Below, piece after piece: positions 57,261 to 64,000 of a stretch of DNA of 64,000 nt. Numbering within the stretch: position 1 is the first letter of the stretch; each line of letters begins with the position of its first letter. The notes beneath the pieces are model-generated. The model worked only from the letters and a program-made list of their open reading frames with translations. It was not told the origin of the DNA and searched no databases. The DNA comes from Sclerodactyla briareus. Taxonomy: Eukaryota; Echinodermata; Holothuroidea; Dendrochirotida; Sclerodactylidae. A program made the position numbers and the translations under genes. The stretch spans positions 17,501 through 81,500 of the forward strand of contig JAODTK010005891.1 of assembly GCA_026419785.1 (NCBI GenBank), given 5' to 3'.

Positions 57261-57590
57261 TGTGACGTCTGTAAATGAAGTATTGCGGGGCGGCCTCATC
57301 CCGACAGTAGTTAGTAATTCTTCATTTACGTTCCTACACGTTGCAAATAATGGAAATTATAGCAGAGGTTACAATCGGGTTCATATTAGACAGCTGAAAT
57401 GACGAACAGCATTTAAAATACCCAGCGAAAGCAGTTTCAAGTGGAACACTATATTAGTCCATACCCACTCGGAAGTGACGATGACTTTCATTGCTTGCTG
57501 ACTGTGCAAGTCCGAACCGAATAATAGAAGTCATGCATATGATGACCATATTCATAGATTATCTTTGCTCATTTCAAATCGGCATTGCAG

Positions 57591-57672
57591 GACATGGAAT
57601 CAATATCTCAGGTATGTATAGCAGCTTAGAATACTCGGAAAATGCCGTTTCCAGTCCTCTTTGCGGATGGTT
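57591..57672 (+). CDS. Possible small exon, perhaps SLC16-like N-terminal
   Basis: Acceptor CAAATCGGCATTGCAG and donor TGGTT|GTGAGT enclose 82 bp reading HGINISGMYSSLEYSENAVS then SPLCGWL. The position of an S-S-L...W-L turn before a donor loosely recalls the helix 1-2 junction of SLC16 proteins, which would suit the truncated copies elsewhere in the window. An internal CTCAG|GTATGT is also a good donor, so boundaries are ambiguous. Weak. Confidence 0.2.
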
Positions 57673-57956
57673 GTGAGTCCGAACATTAAACATTTCCACG
57701 TACGGTCCGAGCCAATCTATGGGGAGTCTCCCGTTCGCCACCGCCGGATATCAGAACCTTTGTAAAAAACGGCAACGCCCGTCGCGGTCATTGCATATTA
57801 CAACATTACTTCTAGCTATTTCGAACATGACTGTTTCGGGATAGTTTCATTTGGTGATCAGACATTTTTACGTCCCGATCATGTAATCCAGCTTTCGGTT
57901 GTCCAGGAAGTCGTCGTAAAGACGAAGTCCCCTTTCTCCGCGCCAGTTACCCGACG

Positions 57957-57978
57957 CCCCCCCCCCCCCCCCCCCCCC
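57957..57978. repeat. Poly-C tract of 22
   Basis: Uninterrupted run of 22 C, the longest of about 15 G or C runs of eight or more in this window. Confidence 0.9.
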
Positions 57979-58287
57979 TCCTAGTTGGCATGTTGCAGAA
58001 AAATCCTTAGCAAGCCTGGTGAATAGGGAGTTAGAAAGCTTGTGATTCCTATTCTAGTATCATGACTCCTGACCGGACACAACAAGAAATAGGATTATGT
58101 ACGTGAACAGCTTGCAAACAAAACCAACATTGCAAATAACCAAATCCGTATGTTCTTCAGCAATATAACAGAAAATGTATCAATTTAATTCGTTTGCGAT
58201 ATCATCAGAATTCACAAGTAGAAATGACCATTTGGACCGGGCAAAGGGAAATCAGAAGGTGGAAGGCCGACGCTCTACAAACTGTGT

Positions 58288-59772
58288 CCCAGCGCGCCCC
58301 TTGAAGCATTCCGTCCCTATGCGGGTTGCGCCAGGCAGCGCACTCAAAGGATTCCATTCTCGATGAGGGTTGCACCAGCGCGCCCCTCGAAGTTTCTAGT
58401 CTCTATGAGGGTTTGTGCAGCGCGCCCCTCGAAGGATTGAATCTCTTTGAGGGTTGCGCAGCGAGCCCCTCGAGGATTTCGATCTCTATGAGGGTTGGCG
58501 CCAGCGCGCCTAGAAGGGATTCGACTCTATGAGGGTTGCCGCCAGCGCCGCCCCTCGAAGGATTCCGTCCATATGAGGGTTGCGCCAGAGCGCCCCTCAA
58601 AAGATTATTCTATATGCAGGGTGCGCCAGCCGCGCCCTTCGAAGCGGTACAATCTCTATGAGGGTTGCGCCAGCGCCCCCCTACGAAGGCATTGATCTAC
58701 TATGAAGGGGTGGCGCCAGCGCGCCCCTCGAAGGATTCGATCGCTATGGCGGTTGACGCCAGCGCGCCCCTCGAGACATTCCGTCCCGATGAGGGTTTGC
58801 CGCACAGCGCGCCCCCTCAAAGAAGATTCATTCTTATGAGGGTGCGCCAGCGGCCCTCGAGATTTCATCTCATGAGGGTTGCGCCAGCGCCCCTTCAAAG
58901 ATTCAATCTTATGAGGGTTGCACCAGCGCGCCCCTCGAAGATTCATTCTCTATGAGGGTGTGCCAGCGGCCCTCGAAGGATTGAATCTTTATGAGGGTTG
59001 CGCCAGGCGCCCTCGAAGGATTCGATCTCTTTGAGGGGTTGCGCCAGCGCGCCCCTCGAAGGATTCGATCTCTATGAGGGTTGCGCAGCGCGCCAAACCC
59101 TCGAAGGATCCGTCCCTAGGAGGGTTGCGCCAGGCGCGGGCCCTCAAAAAGATTTCAATTCTTATGAGGTTGCGCCAGCGCGCCTTCGAAGGATTCAATC
59201 TCTATGAGGGTTGCGCAAGAGCCTCCCTCGAAGGATTGAAATCTATATGAGGGTTTGGCGCCAGGCGCGCCCCTCGAGGATTCGATCGCTATGAGGGTTG
59301 CGCAAGCGCGCCCCTCGAACGCATTCGTACCTATGAGGGTTGCGCCGCCGCGCCCCCTAAAGGATTCATTCTCTATGCGGGTTTGGCCAGCGCGCCCCTC
59401 GAAGGTTCATTCTCTATGAGGGTTGCGCCAGGCGCCCCTCAAAGGATTCAATCTCTATGGGGTTGCAACCCAGCGCGCCCCTCGAAGGATTCAATTCTTA
59501 ATTGAGGGTTGAGCCCAGCGCGCCCCTCCCTTGAAGGATCCGGCCTATGAGGGTTGCGCCAGCGCGCCCCTCGAAGGCCATTTCCGCCCTATGAGGGTTG
59601 TCGCCAGCGCGCCCCTAAAGGATTCATCTCTATGCGGGTTTGCACCAGCGCGCCCCTCGAAGGATTCAATATCTATGAGGGTTGCGCAGCGCGCCCCTCG
59701 AAGGATTGAATCTCTTTGAGGGTTGCGCCAGCGCGCCCTTCGGAAGGACTCGTTCTCTATGAGAGTTGAGCC
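58288..59772. repeat. 42-bp minisatellite, about 35 units
   Basis: Tandem array with consensus pieces GCGCCAGCGCGCCCCTCGAA then a variable GGATTCAATCTC-type segment then TATGAGGGTT. The unit is 42 bp, though many copies carry 1-3 base indels. Variable segments fall into classes (ATTCCGTCCC, ATTCATTCTC, ATTCAATCTC, ATTGAATCTC, ATTCGATCTC) that recur in a preferred order. Because 42 is a multiple of three, frames stay open on both strands and produce 14-residue repeat ORFs. These are not evidence of a gene. Confidence 0.95.
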
Positions 59773-62095
59773 TTCCTTAAAAACTTCTATATATCAAAAA
59801 CATAAATCACAATAATTGTGATCTTGACAAAATAAAAATGGTTTTTTCTCAACTGAATAATGAGATTTCAATGTCATGGACTGAATGAATAATTGAGGTT
59901 ATTCCATATTATGTATGGTCCGTTACTGTGGTGTAGTTTCGGTGGAATATTGTTGACTTGACTCTTCTTCTAATCATATGCCTCTTCCAAAATGTACCAG
60001 AAAAGAAAACGTTATGTTCAACTTATGGAGATTGCAGGAAAGTACAAAGTGATGAAATTTTTTGTAATGGAGAGTAAAGATGTGAATGAATACCATTGCA
60101 ATATTGTTATGTTACACATGATACTTGAGGAGGGAAAACAGTAAACGAAAAAATACAGCTTTTTCAAAAAGAAATCATCATTCGTCCTGCCTTATTCGAC
60201 GTGTCCTTTTTCACTAGTCAAATATCTGTGTAGTGTTGCGATTTTGCAATTTTATAAGAAAATGAGCAGAACAGGGAATTTGCAATCTTATGGTTTGTTT
60301 GCAATTGCTTGTTGGTATGTTTCATGGAATTTTCACTTCTATCCTGAGTGAATAGCTATTCCTCAGGAATTCTGAAAAAAGAGAAATAAAGTAAGCCGTC
60401 TCACAACTGTACAGATCAGATTGAGAGCCAACCGAAACCTATTTAAAGTGTAATTCGGACTATGTGCCTACATGCCGATTTATCCAGATCACCATAAAGG
60501 AGAAGGGTGTTCAAATTGATCGGAATACAAGATGAGATATGTCACTGCCTTATCCACTTCGTAGAATTTATTCAGGTTCCTCGGATTTTCGCAGACTATT
60601 ATAGTTGAACCTCTGTTGAATCAAAAGGTGGCCTAGTCTGAGTCACAGGTTATCATTTCATGTTCTTCAGTCCTCTAAATTTGCACGGTACAGTCTCATT
60701 CAATTTGAAAGGGAATTGGATTAAAGTGGCCATGTAAGTTGAGTGTATTTTCGTCACATGAAGCACCTTTAGTGATTAGAACGGCCAGACTGCATATACT
60801 GATTGAGGTCTGGCCCTACTGTTTTTGTTATTGAGATATTAACCTCCTGCATGGGTATAATAATGTAATCGCCTCTGCCTCTTGTGACATTTTTTCATAG
60901 CGGGAGTGAAAATATTGAAATGGGAGCTTGGAGATGTGGTACTTAGTTAGGTAGCGGCAGATGACAGAGCTGACAACGTTTGCAAACAAGGATAAATTGT
61001 TGTGTTCGCACTGCAAGAATTAGTGTGTGTGCAGTATCTTAGTGATGATAAACCAACAGAGAAATTATAAATATATCATCTAAGAACAACATCCCACAAA
61101 GAAACTTTAGAGGGCTATTGTCCCCACCTCTGCCCACCGCTCCTATTATGGACCTTCTCATTGCAGCGACCATGCAAGGCCTGATCCCCCCATTTTTCGG
61201 AGGTAACCAAGCCAGACGAGAACAGTATCATCTGCGGGAGGGTACAACATGCCAACAGAATGCGCACACTTCTGACGTCACCATCTTCCAGCAACTCTAT
61301 GATTTTTTCCACAATATATGACACAAAAGTGACACGAACTCGTCGATGGGCGACGATTGCCAAAGAAGATGCAAGTCGATGTCCCGCCGAGATAGGAAGT
61401 TTCACCACCTCCAGTCATTTTAACAAAACATTGGGACCAAACATACTGAGTCCACGCTGGGCCTAATAAGCAGCCGTTCACGAACGTATTCGTTGATTTT
61501 TGCGGTGTGTCTTTCTACCTCATTTCTACACAATCATGTGTAAAGAATATGTCCTACTTATCAGGCCAGTACCTCCTTGTGCATCGAATGATTCAGCATG
61601 TGCGTGTCTTCTTCTCTCATTCTTTCTTGAAGTAAAAAAGGACCTTGGGACAAGATTGATTAGGAATAGGCATATAAACGCCAAGCGGCAATGTAGCTGC
61701 GTTGCTTTAGGGAGGGCTGGGCAGGCCAAAACATGACTGCTTCGAAGCGTCGGCATTAATAATATTTAGAGACGAATTGCTCAATGAGTGGGCGTGTGGA
61801 AGGGTAAAGTAGGGCTGGAGGGAACCCGAATGATAAGGGTGTCACATTTGACTCTGAGTGTTGTATGAGGTAACTTTTCCTCGTCTGGTGCGGATGTGTG
61901 TTTCTTTTATAGTGCCACCCTCGACGTTTCCCATCATACTCTCCCTCCTTTTTTCTCGTTTCTCGTTATAGGGATTGATATATATTGATGGGACCGTTGT
62001 CCCTGATGCTGGAAGTTCTCCTCTATTTTTATTGACATCGCTTCGTTCATTGTGATTCCTTGCCAACGGCAAAAGGAATACTATGCGGTCACGCA
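59773..62095. other. Non-coding stretch with unsupported frames
   Basis: AT-rich, no transposon motif. A minus frame at 61115-61408 contains a protein-like helix (VEKIIELLEDGDVRSVRILL) but has no paired splice sites and no recognisable family. Overlapping plus frames are equally long, so I make no gene call. Confidence 0.35.
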
Positions 62096-62165
62096 AGTAT
62101 GTGTGTTGTGTCCGTGTGTGTGTGTGTGTGGTGTGTGTGGGTGATGTGTGTGTGTGTGTGTGGGT
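62096..62165. repeat. (TG)n microsatellite
   Basis: About 70 bp of GTGTGTG with a few GGG and GTGA interruptions. Confidence 0.9.
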
Positions 62166-62274
62166 GGGGTCTTGGACACATTTGCCGGACGATATCTGGA
62201 GAAAGCAAGCATTATCAAGTCATATCCGGCATGTGGGTTCGTATGTGGTGGTAGTTGATCCCTATTCTTCTGTG

Positions 62275-63900
62275 CCCGTCAAGGTCACCAAGGTCATGAG
62301 AGAGGCTAAATCATGAACTATCAAAAAAGGGCATTAATCCTATTAGCAAGGTATAACATCGATGACCTTGTGGACGAGTTGCGATGATGAGAAGGATTCA
62401 TATTCAAACATAACGGTAATGTCAACCCCCCAAAAAAAAAGTCATCAAAGGTCAATAGGGGTAAAAAACTAGTTTTTTTGGCATTAACATGGGGAACCGA
62501 ACATCTGCCGAGGTTGGAAGGTGCGCCATGTGAATCAACTCGATGACCCCTATCCGTGTGACCATTGACCTCAAGTTGGACCTTACCAGTTTGGGCAGAA
62601 TCAAATGTCGGGCCATTTTGCGGATCCAAAGGTACTTCGATCGAAAGGGACCATAACTTGACCAATGTGCACCTTTGTGTGGTAATCAGAGGTCAAAGTT
62701 TTTATTTGAAAATTTAGTGCAGTTGGCTGTTCATAGTGTGAGTTGTCATGGGGTTTTTAGAATCAGTGGGTTTTCAAACTACCTCTTGATGATGAGTCAA
62801 AAGGTCAAAGGTCAAATCTCGAATAGATGTGCTATTTTTAGAAATTACAGGGCAAAGAACATCAAAAATGTCAATTTGGGGTAGTGACAGAAGCTCTGTG
62901 TGCTGAATAGATGGTTTGAAAAACTCCCGCTTCAATCGGGCACTCGGTTCTCAAGTAGTACAACGGGGTCAAAGGTGGTTTTGATACCTTTTTGGCAATA
63001 GATCGTCAGTATACTTTGGGATATTATGTTGTAGGACGGCGCTGCCATTATCATCAAGTGTAACATTTTTCATAAAAAAGGTCATGTCATCAAAGGTCAT
63101 TGAGGGCACTATGGACCAAAAAAACAAATATTTTTGGAAAAGGTTGCTTGGCAATTGTGAAGTTGCAGGACAGGGTGTACATCGTGGTGGAGAACATTTT
63201 TCATAAAAACCATCATGTTATCAAGGTCAGTCAGGTCACGTAGGCATAAAAACTGCCAATAGTATGTGTTCCTGCAAACAAATTCCAGGGACCTTTCCTG
63301 ATGTGGTTTGTATGTCAGGACACACACAGTGTATCCATCTAGGGTTACATTTTTTATAAGAATGGTCACCTCATCCAGTCATTAAAGTTCGATTAGAGTC
63401 AAAACAACTCGTTTTTTTTGTTTTGGCCATAACATTGAAACCATATTGTCAAGGTGGGGAGGTGTGCCAAAGTGATCTATCATTGACCGCCATCAGGTGC
63501 CTTTGACCTCCCTTTGACCTTTACCTACCTTGTTTTGGGCCGAATCAAATTTTGTGGCCATTTCGAATCTCAAAGGTACCCTCTGATCGTAATGGTCCAT
63601 AAATTGACCTTGTGACCTTGTGTGCAAAGATATTTGACAGAGCTCTGCGTGCTGAATACACAAACAACCCCGTTTCAATCGGGCCACTTGGTTCTCAAGT
63701 TACAAGGATCAAAGTTTGGGTCTGATACCTTTTTTGGCAAAGCATCGCATATACTTGGGATGCACAATGCTTGTAGGACTGCGTGCATTTCATCGAGAGT
63801 ACCATATTTCATAAAAACGGTCATGTCAGCAAAGGTCATTCAAGTCACTTATGACAAAAACTAATGTTTTTTGGACAACTTACAGTGGTCATTGCCGTGT
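62275..63900. repeat. AGGTCA-type repeat S, tandemly arranged copies
   Basis: At least two long copies. CTCTG-GTGCTGAATA, CAATCGGGC and TGGTTTTGATACCTTTTTGG at about 62890-62995 recur at 63645-63737. TTGGGC-GAATCAAAT...GGCCATTT...CAAAGGTAC recurs at about 62595-62635 and 63535-63580. A ...TTTTTCATAAAA...GGTCATGTCAT-AAGGTCA block recurs near 63065, 63195, 63350 and 63805. Dense in AGGTCA and TGACCT. Likely continues beyond the window. Confidence 0.8.
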
Positions 63901-64000
63901 CATTGTTGAAATTGCAGGACAGTATGTCGTCATAATGTATTGTTCTGGTCACAACAAGGGATAATTATTGCCTTATTACTGCGTTATGATTTCTAGGCAA

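Noticed and set aside
58656-58955. 96-codon repeat proteins on both strands
   Set aside because: Direct consequence of the 42-bp minisatellite, with indels breaking them elsewhere.
61115-61408. 97-codon minus frame with a plausible helix
   Set aside because: No paired splice sites, no recognised family, and overlapping plus frames of similar length.

Overview
This window looks like ordinary nuclear DNA from an animal with AT-rich, repeat-rich DNA. The signs are small exons bounded by GT/AG splice signals, long introns, abundant decayed transposons, microsatellites, a minisatellite, and no operon-like gene packing. The transposon mix (CR1/L2/jockey-like non-LTR elements, hAT, foldback, AGGTCA-rich interspersed repeats) suggests a marine invertebrate, perhaps an echinoderm, hemichordate, cephalochordate or lophotrochozoan; the species cannot be told from this sequence. 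I found no tRNA, rRNA, CRISPR array or prokaryotic gene.

Layout. (1) 0.4-6.1 kb and 14.1-21 kb are two diverged copies of one segment, offset by about 13-14 kb. Each carries the same minus-strand gene of unknown function, recognisable by paired exons with conserved splice sites: a first coding exon starting MDPT(K/E)R(L/Q)STYN, a 25-bp microexon, an acidic Ser/Asp/Glu-rich exon, and two downstream exons. Copy 1 keeps open frames and matching intron phases. Copy 2 is damaged in its last two exons. A short third fragment of the segment lies near 49.4-49.8 kb. (2) Between the copies, at about 6.1-13.0 kb, is a decayed virus-like or self-synthesising-type mobile element with divergent ORFs. It is interrupted by a complete 2.2-kb foldback DNA transposon with a 6-bp target duplication. 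(3) Copy 2 is interrupted by a truncated non-LTR retrotransposon (17.0-18.2 kb). (4) 21-31 kb is mostly non-coding, with an interspersed repeat family and another non-LTR retrotransposon (29.0-30.7 kb). (5) 32.0-32.9 kb (+) and 41.7-43.7 kb (-) hold two frame-broken copies of a monocarboxylate-transporter-like (SLC16/MFS) gene in opposite orientation. A non-LTR element (36.6-38.1 kb, -) and a 2.4-kb hAT element (38.7-41.1 kb) lie between them. (6) 47.5-48.7 kb holds a decayed LINE ORF1 with a partial SGNH-esterase signature, 54.6-55.7 kb another reverse transcriptase remnant, 58.3-59.8 kb a 42-bp minisatellite of about 35 units with higher-order structure, and 62.3-64.0 kb an AGGTCA-rich repeat block.

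Almost every recognisable coding stretch is interrupted by single-base frame shifts. This is either real decay or indel error in the assembly, and the two cannot be separated here. The most original elements are the duplicated microexon gene, the nested virus-like/foldback structure and the higher-order minisatellite.
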